Positions 1 to 8,974 of a stretch of 39,781 bases of DNA are shown one piece after another. The notes beneath the pieces are model-generated. The model saw only the letters and a program-made list of their open reading frames with translations, searched no databases and was not told where the DNA came from. The stretch lies in contig WION01000486.1 in assembly GCA_015039365.1 (NCBI GenBank), forward strand, positions 1 through 39,781, given 5' to 3'. Position 1 is the stretch's first letter. Every line of letters begins with the position of its first letter. A program made the translations under genes and the position numbers. The DNA comes from Amanita rubescens. Lineage: Eukaryota; Basidiomycota; Agaricomycetes; Agaricales; Amanitaceae.

Positions 1-1518
1 GGTTAGTATCACTTGTTTTACTCATATGTAACTGCTTATAGTAAGGATAGTTCCACTATCATTGAGGATATTAAAGCCATTGTGCAGGCTCAGCCTGAAA
101 CTGGTTTGGCTTATTTCTACTTTGATATCAACGATGAGGCAAAGCAGACTGCCAGAAGTCTCATTTCATCATTAGTCTTTAGTCTTACAGCCAAGTCAAA
201 GAATTATCTCCCCATGGACAAACTGTATGACAAGCATGACAAGTCATCTCTCCCAACCAAGGATGAACTTCTTACTTTGCTTATGAAGCTTCTGGAAGGC
301 TTCAGACAGACCTATGTGGTTATTGATGCTTTGGATGAATGTGATGATGATTATCACAAGTTATTTGATCAAGTGATTAAAGTTATCCATAAGTGGCAAT
401 TGCCCCACTTTCACCTCTTGGTGACCAGCAGGAGGGAGCAAGATATCATCATCAACATGGAAGAATTGGTCCCAACAGAACTGCACTTGGCTGCAGAATT
501 AGTTGACTCTGACATCATATCCTATATCAATTCAGCTGTTGAAAATGATGTTAGATTAAGAAGATGGAGTCATGAAATACAACAGCATATAAAGAATGCA
601 CTAATTGGCAGTGCTAATGGAATGTATGTATAAGTTTATAACCATATGTCTTTATGATAAAGGAGGAGCTAAGGTATTTGAGCAGGTTCCGCTGGGTTGC
701 ATGCCAAATTGAAGAGCTAAAGCATTGCCCAAGCCAGAGTGTGCTCATGGAGACACTGAAAAGCCTGCCAAAGGATTTAGAAACAATATATGATCAAACA
801 CTTCAGAGAATTAATGAAAAACTGCTACCAATTGCAAAAGTTATTCTACAATGGCTGATGTTGGGAATGAGACCTCTGACACTGGAGGAACTAGCCATTG
901 CTGTGACATTTGATGCTACCAGTGGCAAATTTGATTTCAACTTGGGATTGGCTCATCCTGAAGATGGGATAAATGTTTGCTCCAGTCTTGTAACAAAGAC
1001 AGCTGACAACAGAGTTCAACTGGCACATGCATCTGTAAAGGAGTATTTCCTGCAGAAACCAAGAAAGATTGCTTTGTCTGATGTACAATTAGGCCATGGT
1101 GCCATTGCACAGTGCTGTCTGAGTTATATTCTGCTGCAATCTGAGGCAGGAAGAGACAAAATCTCCAAATATTATTATCCAGCTGAATTTTGGTCCAATC
1201 ACTACCAGCTTAGCAGCAAGAATGCAATTCTCCAGGATCTAGTGACAAGGTTTTTATGGGATCAACATGGAGCTTTTAAGACATGGGGAAAATTAAATCA
1301 TGATGCCCACATGCTTGAAGCTATATATACTGTGCTATCACCACTCCATTATGCTGCAGTATTTGGATTGCAGGACATTATAGAGACAACAATCAAAAAC
1401 AATAAATGGAGAAATGAATGGAGTTGGACATACAGTTCACTGATTGAAATTGCATCAGAGAAAGGATATACTGGTATTGTTAGGCTGCTCTTGGACAAAG
1501 GTACAGATGTGGAACAGG

Positions 1519-3043
1519 GTGGAGATTATGGGAATGCATTGCGAGTTGCATCATATGGAGGCCATGCTGAAATTGCCATGCTTCTATTAGACAGAGGTGC
1601 ATATGTGAATGCACAAGGTGGAAGATATGGCAATGCATTGCAAGCTGCATCATGGGGAGGTCATGCTGAAATTTCCCAGTTTCTCTTGGACAGAGGTGCA
1701 GATGTGAATGCACGGGGTGGAATTTTTGACAATGCATTACAAGCTGCATCATGTGGAGGTCATGCTGAAATTGCCAAGCTTCTCTTAGACAAAGGTGCAG
1801 ATGTGAATGCACAGGGTGGACATTATGGCAATGCATTGCAGGCTGCATCATGGAGAGGCTGTGCTGATATTGTCAAGCATCTCTGGGATAAAGGTGCATA
1901 TGTGAATGCACAGGGTGGAAAATTTGGCAATGCATTGCAAGCTGCATCATCTGAGGGGCATGCTGAAATTGCCCAGTTTCTCTTGGACAAAGGTGCAGAT
2001 ATGAATGCACAGGGTGGGAAGTATGGCAATGTATTGCAGGCAGCATCATGGAGTGGCTCTGCTGAAATTGTCAAGCTTCTCTGGGATAAAGGTGCAGATG
2101 TGAATGCACAGAGTGGACATTATGACAATGCATTGCAAGCTGCATCACATGAAGGTCATGTTGAGATTGCCAAATTTCTCTTGGATAGAGGTGCTGACAT
2201 GAATGCAAAGGGTGGAGAATATGGCAATGCACTGCAAGCTGCATCACATGCAGGTCATGTTGAAATTGCCAGGCTTCTCTTACATAAAGGTGCAGATGTT
2301 GATGCACAAGGTGGACAGTTTGGCAATGCATTGCAAGCTGCATCATGTGGAGGTCATGCTGAAATTGCCAAGCTTCTCTTAGAGAAAGATGCAGATGTGG
2401 ATGCACAGGGTGGGCATTTTGGCAGTGCATTGCAAGCTGCATCATGGGGAGGCCATGTTGAGATTGTCAAGCTTCACTTAGACAAAGATGCAGATGTGAA
2501 TGCACGCGGTGGACATTTTGGAAGTGCATTGCAAGCTGCATCATATGGAGGTCACATTAAAATTGCCAGGTTTCTCTTAGACAAAGGAGCAGATGTAAAT
2601 GCACAAGGTGGACATTATTTCAATGCATTGCAAGCTGCATCACATACAGGTCATACTGAAACTGCCAAGCTTCTCTTGGACAAAGGTGCAGATGTGAATG
2701 CACAGGGTGGAGACTATGGGAATGCATTACAAGCTGCATCATGGGGAGGTCATGCTGAAATTGCCAAGCTTCTCTTGGACAAAGGTGCAAATGTAAATGC
2801 ACAGGGTGGAAATTATTGTAGTGCATTGCAAGCTGCATCACATGCAGGTAATGCTGAAATTGTCATGCTTCTCTTGGACAAAGGTGCAGATGTGAATGCA
2901 CTGGGTGGAGATGGAGATTATGGCAACGCATTGCAAGCAGCATCACATGTAGGTTATGCTAGAATTGTTAGGCTTCTATTAGACAAAGGTGCAGATGTAA
3001 ATGTACAGGGTGGATATTATGGCAATGCATTGCAAGCTGCATC
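1519..3043 (+). repeat. Ankyrin-encoding tandem repeat array, about 99-bp unit
   Basis: Sixteen units of 33 codons follow one another, each built on a NALQAAS...GHAEIAKLLLDKGADVNAQGG pattern read in pieces. Nucleotide identity between units is very high, with phrases such as ggtgcagatgtgaatgcaca recurring. Variation concentrates at a few positions: the residue after AAS (W, C, H, Y, S), and the residues after GG. One unit near 2905 carries two extra codons (GDGDYG). Three more units lie beyond the retroelement at 11195-11450. This is a coding minisatellite and not a CRISPR array: the unit is a multiple of three, open throughout, and has no unique spacers. Confidence 0.93.
3039..3043. repeat. 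Left copy of 5-bp target site duplication GCATC
   Basis: GCATC immediately precedes the 5' LTR, and the same five bases follow the 3' LTR at 11190-11194. This is the signature of integrase-mediated insertion. Five bases is the usual duplication size for Ty3/Gypsy integrases. Removing the element and one copy restores the ankyrin frame. Confidence 0.95.
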
Positions 3044-3498
3044 TGTTACAACACGGTACGGACTCCCGCATTATGCTTACATGATACGTCGGACATGTTT
3101 ATTTTCTTTATGCATACCTTACTCGTCACTCCCCTTATGCTCGATTCATACGGACTAACTCGTTCCCTTTCTTATACCAATCCTTGTTCCACATATGACG
3201 CCGTCCTTATACTTACTTTCGTACTTACCATTATTCATTAATTAGTACGTCTCCTTGTACTTGCTAGTATAAGTACCGCTTGTATTCTAGAGTCGAACCC
3301 TAAGTTCGACTTAGCTGTTTATTGTCGTCTGGCAATACAACCTTACTCTTAAGAACTCATCTACCACAATCGTCCTCAGATCCTAAGTCAACGTCTTGAC
3401 TTAGTATTGAACTTATAATCTTAACGTTTGACTTAAGACTTGTAATCGTGACTAGAGTTGCCGTTGCAACTTAGGTTGAGATTAACGAGTTCGTAACA
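3044..3498 (+). repeat. 5' long terminal repeat
   Basis: It is 455 bp, starts TGTTAC and ends GTAACA, giving a 6-bp terminal inverted repeat with the canonical TG...CA ends. It is nearly identical to 10737-11189. A TATA box lies at 3268-3273 and the predicted transcript start, hence the U3/R border, is close to 3300. ATG triplets occur in U3 up to 3195-3197 and then stop completely. Confidence 0.96.
3268..3273 (+). promoter_or_regulatory. TATA box of the retroelement promoter
   Basis: TATAAG lies 30-33 bp upstream of TAAGTTCGACTTA (3301-3313), the sequence complementary to the primer site. The spacing fits a transcript beginning at or just before 3301. The ATG-free stretch that follows also fits a start here. 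Confidence 0.6.
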
Positions 3499-3500
3499 AT

Positions 3501-3513
3501 TAAGTCGAACTTA
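3501..3513 (+). other. Primer-binding site, probably self-primed (Tf1-like)
   Basis: TAAGTCGAACTTA starts 2 nt after the 5' LTR. It is the exact reverse complement of 3301-3313 within the LTR, just downstream of the TATA box. In Tf1 and related chromoviruses the first nucleotides of the mRNA fold back on the PBS and prime minus-strand synthesis in place of a tRNA. The site does not start with TGG, which most tRNA-primed elements show because it pairs with the tRNA CCA end. Self-priming is my inference from position and complementarity. A nearby LTR hairpin (AGTCGAAC / GTTCGACT, about 3291-3311) shares part of the motif. Confidence 0.7.
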
Positions 3514-3589
3514 TCAATAAGCCTGAACATCGATTCATTGGCATTTGATAACACACACTTCGACGAACTTCCGGAAAGCCAGCCCGTAG

Positions 3590-4273
3590 GTTACTGGCCA
3601 CGTTGTCAAAACGGATTGGAGAGCTCCACCAAATAGAGCGACACGAGATCGTAAAGGGAACTACATTCTTGACGGATACTACGTCAGACTAAACGGTGCA
3701 AAACGAATCTGGGAAGATACAGGAGGAAATCCAGTTAAAGAACAAGAATTCTGGATACCACAAAAAGAAACTAGACCTCCGAACGAATCATATTATTATT
3801 TCGCAGATCTATATCTTCAGGAACAGCACATCAGATTCGATCACCTCACAGAACGTTGGATAGCATCCGAAACACAAGAATTTGTCCCTAACGAATACTT
3901 CAACACCCCCATTTGGATAAAGGGGACTGTTAACGCTCTACCAGAGAACTTAAGATCGAAAACTCTCCTTTCCATACAGACAACTACAAAAGGCAAAAAG
4001 AAAGCAAATTTTGGCCTAAACAATAGTGAATCCGAGAAAGAAGGAGAAACAGATCAAAAACCCGATCTATCCCTTGATTTTCTCAGTGATCTTTCAGTTG
4101 GAACGACACCAACACCTGCCCAACAACCGACCAATCCCGAACCAGGTCCTTCGAACCCTAAAGAAGAAAAGGACGAAGAAGACCCATTTGACTCTGATAG
4201 AATCGAAGTAGACGAACCTAAACCCGATCCAACTCCACCACGCAGAGATCCATCACCCCCACCATCACCAAGA
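3590..4273 (+). other. ATG-free leader with the gag frame open for 228 codons
   Basis: From the TAG at 3587-3589 to the gag ATG at 4274 the gag frame has no stop and no ATG. The conceptual product looks protein-like: an aromatic-rich first half (motifs such as YYVRLNGAKRIWED and YYYFADLYLQEQHIRF) followed by an acidic, proline-rich stretch (EPGPSNPKEEKDEEDPF, then PPRRDPSPPPSP) leading into Gag. No ATG exists in any frame from 3198 to 4273. It may be an untranslated leader kept free of AUGs, an N-terminal Gag extension started at a non-AUG codon, or remains of a longer Gag whose start codon was lost. Confidence 0.7.
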
Positions 4274-5260
4274 ATGTCTGGAGGAAGCACAGACCCTATA
4301 TCTAATCCACGAACCCCTAGTCTCATCGGAGATCTCCCTGAATTCAAAGGGAAGCGAAAGGATGCCAACACATTCATAGAAGATATCGAAATCTTCTTTG
4401 ATATGAACCCTGAACGGATGAACACAGACCGTTTAAAAATCCTTGCCGCCCTAAACAAAATCTCAGACGGAGCTAGACAATGGAAAAAGAATAAATTAGC
4501 AGAACTACGAAAATCTCGTGCCACCACCGAAGGAGGCATCACGAGACCTGCATTATTCGATGATTGGGAAGCATTTAAACTGTCATTCTTGACAGATTGG
4601 GGAGAAGTTGATCCAAGTGGAAACGCGTACACGAAAATTCTCAATCTACAGAACAGATCGTCTATGAAAGGAAAGAAACAGATGACCCTACCTAATTACG
4701 TTAATCAGTTCAAGGAACAAATCACGAAAGCCGGAATCGAAGGAGAAGCAGCATTCCATATGTTCGGAAAAGGACTTACAGCACCCGAATTCGAAAAAGC
4801 AATGCTCATGAACCCAAAAACACTACAAGATTGGTACGACATTGCTATCAAACTCGACAACATCCGAACCCGTTCATATGCTTATTCCCCTCGATCTGGA
4901 AATGGTCATTCATCATCCTCTCATAACGACGAATCGTGGGCTATGCAGATCGATCATAAATTTCTGGAATACGAAGAAGATCCAGAATTAGAACTTACGA
5001 TCAGATCTATGTCCAAAGAAGAAAGAGAACGCTACATCAAAGACGGTTTATGTTTTATCTGCGGAATTAAAGGACACATGTCAGGGCAATGCCCGAAGAA
5101 GAAAAGAAACAAAGGGAAAGGCCGATTTAAAGGAGGAAGAAAAGAGGATTCACGCCCAAACGTCACATTCGAGCCACATCAAATGATGGTGACGGAAATT
5201 GGGAAGAAGAAGAAGTCCGAGAGTCTAAACCAAATTACACCAAGAACATCCGAGCGCTGA
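4274..5260 (+). CDS. gag: Gag polyprotein of the chromovirus
   Basis: The 328-codon frame encodes the structural protein that packages element RNA in virus-like particles. Residues about 15-210 form a retrotransposon Gag-like helical capsid region (FKGKRKDANTFIEDIEIFF, then DDWEAFKLSFL and MTLPNYVNQFKEQI). A CCHC zinc knuckle (CFICGIKGHMSGQC, CX2CX4HX4C) at about residue 261-274 is followed by a lysine-rich tail. The ATG is the first on the predicted transcript and has A at -3. The frame stops at TGA 5258-5260. A better-looking Gag C-terminus continues in another frame (see 5161-5331), so the last 30 or so residues of this frame may be out of frame. Confidence 0.92.
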   Translation: MSGGSTDPISNPRTPSLIGDLPEFKGKRKDANTFIEDIEIFFDMNPERMNTDRLKILAALNKISDGARQWKKNKLAELRKSRATTEGGITRPALFDDWEAFKLSFLTDWGEVDPSGNAYTKILNLQNRSSMKGKKQMTLPNYVNQFKEQITKAGIEGEAAFHMFGKGLTAPEFEKAMLMNPKTLQDWYDIAIKLDNIRTRSYAYSPRSGNGHSSSSHNDESWAMQIDHKFLEYEEDPELELTIRSMSKEERERYIKDGLCFICGIKGHMSGQCPKKKRNKGKGRFKGGRKEDSRPNVTFEPHQMMVTEIGKKKKSESLNQITPRTSER

Positions 5261-5331
5261 TGAAAGGGATGTCAACCGACGAAAAGAACGATCTATTACT
5301 ATCTCTTGCCGACGAAAACGAGGATTTTTAA
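5161..5331 (+). other. Gag C-terminal segment in a second frame and gag-pol junction
   Basis: In the -1 frame relative to gag, the region to the TAA at 5329-5331 reads like a natural Gag end (NYTKNIRALMKGMSTDEK, then LLLSLADENEDF). Pol then lies a further -1 frame over and is open from 5229. The TAA is preceded by a run of five T (5325-5329), which could allow slippage into pol. The first shift (about 5165-5180) has no obvious slippery heptamer, so a one-base deletion in this copy, or an assembly error, is likely there. The gag stop (5258-5260) overlaps an ATG (TGATG) at 5260 in this second frame. Confidence 0.55.
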
Positions 5332-7691
5332 CAGTGGGACTCATGACAGTGGATGAAGTCTCAGATACACCAGATTCAACTCTCGATATATCTCATGTAA
5401 CAGTACAATCTATTTCAAAACGAAGATTATCTGTCCCTATCAAAGTTGAAACTGAAAACAACACTGAAGACCTCGTTGCCCTTGTCGACTGCGGAGCCGA
5501 AGGGATATTTATCGACAAAAGGATAGCACACAAATGGAGAAAACGAAAAACTCCACGACCAATTAGAGTTTATAACGTCGATGGCACCATAAACAAAGAA
5601 GGAGAAATTGATGAACAATGTCTAATCACCTTCGAAATGAACGGGAAACGCATGACCGAATGGTTTCACGTGTCAGCAATAGGAAAACAAACGATGATAC
5701 TGGGGCTTCCTTGGCTAGAGAAGCATAACCCTGACGTAAATTGGAGAGAAAAGACTTTAGAGTTCCGAGACTCTGAACAGGACAAGATCAAGGCATCACT
5801 TCGGAGCATCTGTCAACAGATTGACAGAATAGCTATGCCTGAACAGGAAGAAGGTCTCGTCATCGGATATTTGATGTCACACAAAGGATCACAGACGACA
5901 GATCACGGATGGAACACGCACACATTTGAGGATATAGGAAGCTGGTCAGAAGACGAATACGACCAAGTAACTATCGCACGATATACACCAGCTCAACAAA
6001 TGGAACACAAATACCATCAAACAGAGGAGGTTTACACGCTCCCTCCTGAATACTCGGCATGGAAAGACGTATTCGAGAAAAAAGCAAGTGAACGATTCCC
6101 AGAAAGCCGATCTTGGGATCACCAGATAGAACTTCGCGATGATTTCATACCAAAAAGAGGAAAAATCTATCCCTTATCTCCGAAACAGCAGAACACACTG
6201 GATGAATGGATCAAAGAACATGTTGAAAAAGGCTATATCAGACCATCGAAATCGCCGCAGGCATCACCTTTCTTCTTTGTAGAGAAGAAAGAAGCACAAA
6301 AACTACGACCCTGCCAAGACTATCGATACTTGAACGAATACACTAAACCAAACGCATATCCATTACCCCTTATCTCCGATCTTATGATTAAACTCAAAGA
6401 TTCGGAATACTTTACGAAATTGGATATCCGTTGGGGATATAATAACGTTCAAATCAAAGAATCTGACAGATGGAAAGCCGCCTTTATCACCAATCGAGGT
6501 TTATTTGAACCTAACGTCATGTTCTTTGGATTACGAAATTCACCAGCAACGTTCCAAGCTATGATGGACGATTATTTCAGGGATTTTACAGAAAAAGGAT
6601 GGCTCGTCATCTACATGGATGACATGCTAATACACGCGCGCACTAAAGAAGAACTCGAGATTCGAACAAAACAAGTACTTGAACGATTACAGAAACACGA
6701 TCTTTACCTCAAGCTTGAAAAGTGTAAATTCGCTGCCAAAGAAGTTGATTTTCTAGGCACCGTCATATCCAAAAATACAATAAAAATGGACCCGATCAAA
6801 CTTGCCGGAATCAGGGACTGGCCAACCCCTACTACCGTTAAACAAGTTAGATCCTTTTTAGGATTCGGAAATTACTATCGAAGGTTTATTTTCGGATTCG
6901 CCCACCTTGCACGACCCCTGCACGACCTAACAAAGAAAAACAAATTATGGACATGGACCGCAGAATGCCAAGTCGCATTTGATCTATTAAAAGAACGCTT
7001 CACATCCGCACCTGTCTTAATGATGCCCGATGTTAACAAACCCTTTATTCTACAAACGGACGCATCAGACCGCGCAATCGGAGCAGTTCTTATGCAGAAA
7101 GATGACAATGGCGACTTACACCCATGCGGATACCTATCCCACGCTTTAACACCGACTGAAACACGATGGCAAATCTACGACCGAGAGTTATTCGCCATTT
7201 ACTACGCTCTTTATAACGAATGGAGATACCTGCTTGAAGGAGCAGAACACCCTGTCATTATTCATTGCGACCACAAGAATTTACTCTATTATCGAGAACC
7301 ACAACGTCTTACGAACCGCCAAGCACGATGGTGGAACGACTTGTCTCGATTTAATATTAAATTAACCCACGTTCCCGGAGCAAAACTAATAATAGCGGAT
7401 GCACTATCCCGCCGACCCGATCATATGACAAAAGACGAACCAGAAGAGTTAATAACGATGCTCCCAAAAGAACTCTTTGTTCGCACAATCGCCGAAGATC
7501 TCCGTAACAGAGCAATAGAAATAACTGTCAAAGACGAATTTGCTCAATCAATCAAGAAATGTCTAAAAGAAAAAGGAACACCACCTTTACGCACTGCCCT
7601 TTCTGATTGGACCCTTGACGATGAATTAATCCTGTACAAAGGGAAATCCTTTATTCCCCCTGACTACCGATCTTCGCCGAGATATTATTAG
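5229..7691 (+). CDS. pol: Pol, first part: protease, reverse transcriptase, RNase H
   Basis: This frame is open from 5229; its first ATG after the gag junction is at 5343. The aspartic protease shows LVDCGAEGIFID (about 5480-5515), with Cys where Ser or Thr is usual in the D-S/T-G motif. Reverse transcriptase includes YFTKLDIRWGYNNVQI, the YMDD box (IYMDDML, about 6610-6630) and the LGFGNYYRRF thumb motif. RNase H of the Ty3 type follows (FILQTDASDRAIGAVLMQ at about 7045-7095, then DRELFAIYYAL and HCDHKNLLY). The frame stops at 7691 because the integrase continues one base out of register from about 7669. Apart from that break the enzymes look complete. Confidence 0.95.
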   Translation, partial: TKLHQEHPSADERDVNRRKERSITISCRRKRGFLTVGLMTVDEVSDTPDSTLDISHVTVQSISKRRLSVPIKVETENNTEDLVALVDCGAEGIFIDKRIAHKWRKRKTPRPIRVYNVDGTINKEGEIDEQCLITFEMNGKRMTEWFHVSAIGKQTMILGLPWLEKHNPDVNWREKTLEFRDSEQDKIKASLRSICQQIDRIAMPEQEEGLVIGYLMSHKGSQTTDHGWNTHTFEDIGSWSEDEYDQVTIARYTPAQQMEHKYHQTEEVYTLPPEYSAWKDVFEKKASERFPESRSWDHQIELRDDFIPKRGKIYPLSPKQQNTLDEWIKEHVEKGYIRPSKSPQASPFFFVEKKEAQKLRPCQDYRYLNEYTKPNAYPLPLISDLMIKLKDSEYFTKLDIRWGYNNVQIKESDRWKAAFITNRGLFEPNVMFFGLRNSPATFQAMMDDYFRDFTEKGWLVIYMDDMLIHARTKEELEIRTKQVLERLQKHDLYLKLEKCKFAAKEVDFLGTVISKNTIKMDPIKLAGIRDWPTPTTVKQVRSFLGFGNYYRRFIFGFAHLARPLHDLTKKNKLWTWTAECQVAFDLLKERFTSAPVLMMPDVNKPFILQTDASDRAIGAVLMQKDDNGDLHPCGYLSHALTPTETRWQIYDRELFAIYYALYNEWRYLLEGAEHPVIIHCDHKNLLYYREPQRLTNRQARWWNDLSRFNIKLTHVPGAKLIIADALSRRPDHMTKDEPEELITMLPKELFVRTIAEDLRNRAIEITVKDEFAQSIKKCLKEKGTPPLRTALSDWTLDDELILYKGKSFIPPDYRSSPRYY

Positions 7692-8214
7692 AGATTTTCA
7701 TGAATCACCAACGAGCGGACACCCCGGTTTCTTCAAAACACTCGCCTTATTAAAGGAATATTACTGGTGGCCATTAATGTCTAAAATGGTTAAACAGTTC
7801 ATTGACGGATGCACGGCATGTCAACAAATGAAATCGAATACACACCCTACTGCCGCACCTCTGATGCCAATCAAGTCTCACGCACACCGACCCTTTCAAC
7901 AAATAACTATGGATTTCATAACCGATTTACCCACAAGTAACGGTTTCGATTCTATCTTTATCGTGGTCGATCAAGGACTTACAAAGGGAGTAATTCTCAT
8001 GCCTTGTAACAAAACTATCACCGCCGACGAAACCGCCGACCTCTACATTCGGAATGTATTCAAAAACTTCGGTTTACCCGACGTCATGATCTCCGATCGA
8101 GGACCACAGTTCGCATCACATGTCTTTAACGGCATAATGGACTCATTAAAGATCAAACACAAAATGAGTACCGCCTTCCATCCACAGACTGATGGACAAA
8201 CAGGAGCGATATAA
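7669..8214 (+). CDS. pol: Pol, integrase N-terminal part (frame-shifted)
   Basis: It is displaced +1 from the preceding pol frame. It contains the HHCC zinc-binding domain (H-X5-H in HESPTSGHPG, then CTACQQM) and the first two catalytic aspartates in ITMDFITDLP and ISDRGPQF. The frame then breaks after FHPQTDGQT at about 8203, one base before the GAG codon expected to be the catalytic glutamate. The missing residues are all present in the next frame, so one extra base explains the break. Confidence 0.88.
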   Translation, partial: DLRRDIIRDFHESPTSGHPGFFKTLALLKEYYWWPLMSKMVKQFIDGCTACQQMKSNTHPTAAPLMPIKSHAHRPFQQITMDFITDLPTSNGFDSIFIVVDQGLTKGVILMPCNKTITADETADLYIRNVFKNFGLPDVMISDRGPQFASHVFNGIMDSLKIKHKMSTAFHPQTDGQTGAI

Positions 8215-8392
8215 CGCCGAATTAGAAGCTTATCTCCGAATATTCTGTGCCTATGAACCAGATACTTGGAACAAGATGATACCAATAGCACAATTCGCGC
8301 ATAATTCACGCACTCATGAAGCATTGAAACAATCGCCCTTTCAATTGATGTATGGAACATCCCCGGTTGCACTTCCCCTTGTCTCAAACTAA
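8192..8392 (+). CDS. pol: Pol, integrase catalytic Glu segment (frame-shifted)
   Basis: The sequence resumes with ERYNAELEAYLRIF, whose first E is the expected third residue of the DDE triad, and runs through AQFAHNSRTHEALKQSPFQ to LMYGTSP. It stops at 8392 because the next block is again displaced by +1, near 8370. As with the other two pol breaks, a single extra base restores continuity. Confidence 0.85.
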   Translation: MDKQERYNAELEAYLRIFCAYEPDTWNKMIPIAQFAHNSRTHEALKQSPFQLMYGTSPVALPLVSN

Positions 8393-8942
8393 GACAAATA
8401 CACCAACCGCCGATAACCGCATCAACTCCTTGTTCCGCGCACGAGAAGAAGCACTCGCCGCACATGATCTAGCACGAGCTAAGATGATGGAAAGAACAAC
8501 GAGAAAGACTAAACCGTTCAAAGTCAATGACAAAGTATGGTTAGAGTCTAGGAACCTGAAGATTCCTTATCAGAGCAGAAAGCTCGCACCTAAACGAGAA
8601 GGTCCCTTTTCCATCAAAGAAGTCTTAGGACCAGTGACATATCGTCTCACGCTACCAAGACAATGGAAAATTCATAACGTATTCCACGCCGCCTTACTAA
8701 CGCCGTTCAAAGAAACTTCCTTTCACGGAATAACGGAAACAAGGCCCCCTCCCGATCTGATCGAAGGAGAACAAGAATACGAAGTGGAAGCACTGCTTGC
8801 ACATCGCAAGTTTAGAGGAAAATTACAATTCCTAGTAAAGTGGAAAGGCTATGACACCAGCGAAAACACATGGGAACCAGAAAATAACTTGACGCATATG
8901 GAAGACCTCCTTCTAGAATATAAAAGACGAAGGAAACTCTGA
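8352..8942 (+). CDS. pol: Pol, integrase C-terminus with GPY/F module and chromodomain
   Basis: After a linker, the GPY/F-type module reads REGPFSIKEVLGPVTYRLTLP, seen here in two pieces, followed by the IHNVFHAALLTPF motif. The final 50-60 residues form a chromodomain (YEVEALLAHRKFRGKLQFLV, then KWKGYDTSENTWEPE), with the aromatic positions Y, W and W in place. In chromoviruses this domain steers integration, often toward methylated H3K9 chromatin. This copy nevertheless sits in a coding exon. The frame stops at TGA 8940-8942. Confidence 0.94.
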   Translation: MEHPRLHFPLSQTKTNTPTADNRINSLFRAREEALAAHDLARAKMMERTTRKTKPFKVNDKVWLESRNLKIPYQSRKLAPKREGPFSIKEVLGPVTYRLTLPRQWKIHNVFHAALLTPFKETSFHGITETRPPPDLIEGEQEYEVEALLAHRKFRGKLQFLVKWKGYDTSENTWEPENNLTHMEDLLLEYKRRRKL

Positions 8943-8974
8943 AATGTCACTCACATACCAAGTTACTATGCAGA

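Larger units (their letters stand above)
1..3043 (+). pseudogene. NACHT-ankyrin (NLR-like) gene, 5' part, interrupted by a retrotransposon
   Basis: The product resembles fungal NLR-type proteins, which are STAND NTPases with a repeat sensor, usually linked to non-self recognition. Coding blocks are about 51-623 and 686-3043. The intron 624-685 (GTATGT...GAGCAG) keeps frame, joining an ATG codon split AT|G. A second intron seems to end at base 50 and may start at base 2 (GTTAGT), so the P-loop exon lies left of the window. Visible NACHT features are a Walker B-like block (TYVVIDALDEC, about base 315-350) and a following TSRR sensor-like motif (about 430). A winged-helix-like linker and 16 ankyrin units follow. 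The frame continues exactly at 11195 once the element and one target duplication are removed, so the gene was intact before insertion. I infer that this allele is now disrupted. Confidence 0.9.

Noticed and set aside
1480..2841. Long minus-strand frames of 73-124 codons rich in His, Leu and Met
   Set aside because: They are antisense shadows of the ankyrin repeats, repeating every 99 bp with the sense units.
1519..3043. Regular repeats that might suggest a CRISPR array
   Set aside because: The repeats are contiguous coding units without spacers, in a eukaryotic gene.
3499..3520. tRNA-primed PBS
   Set aside because: The sequence after the LTR lacks the usual TGG start and matches the LTR itself far better, though no tRNA set could be searched.
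4054..4644. 196-codon minus-strand frame opposite gag
   Set aside because: Lies opposite a clear gag frame, has low-complexity composition and no domain.
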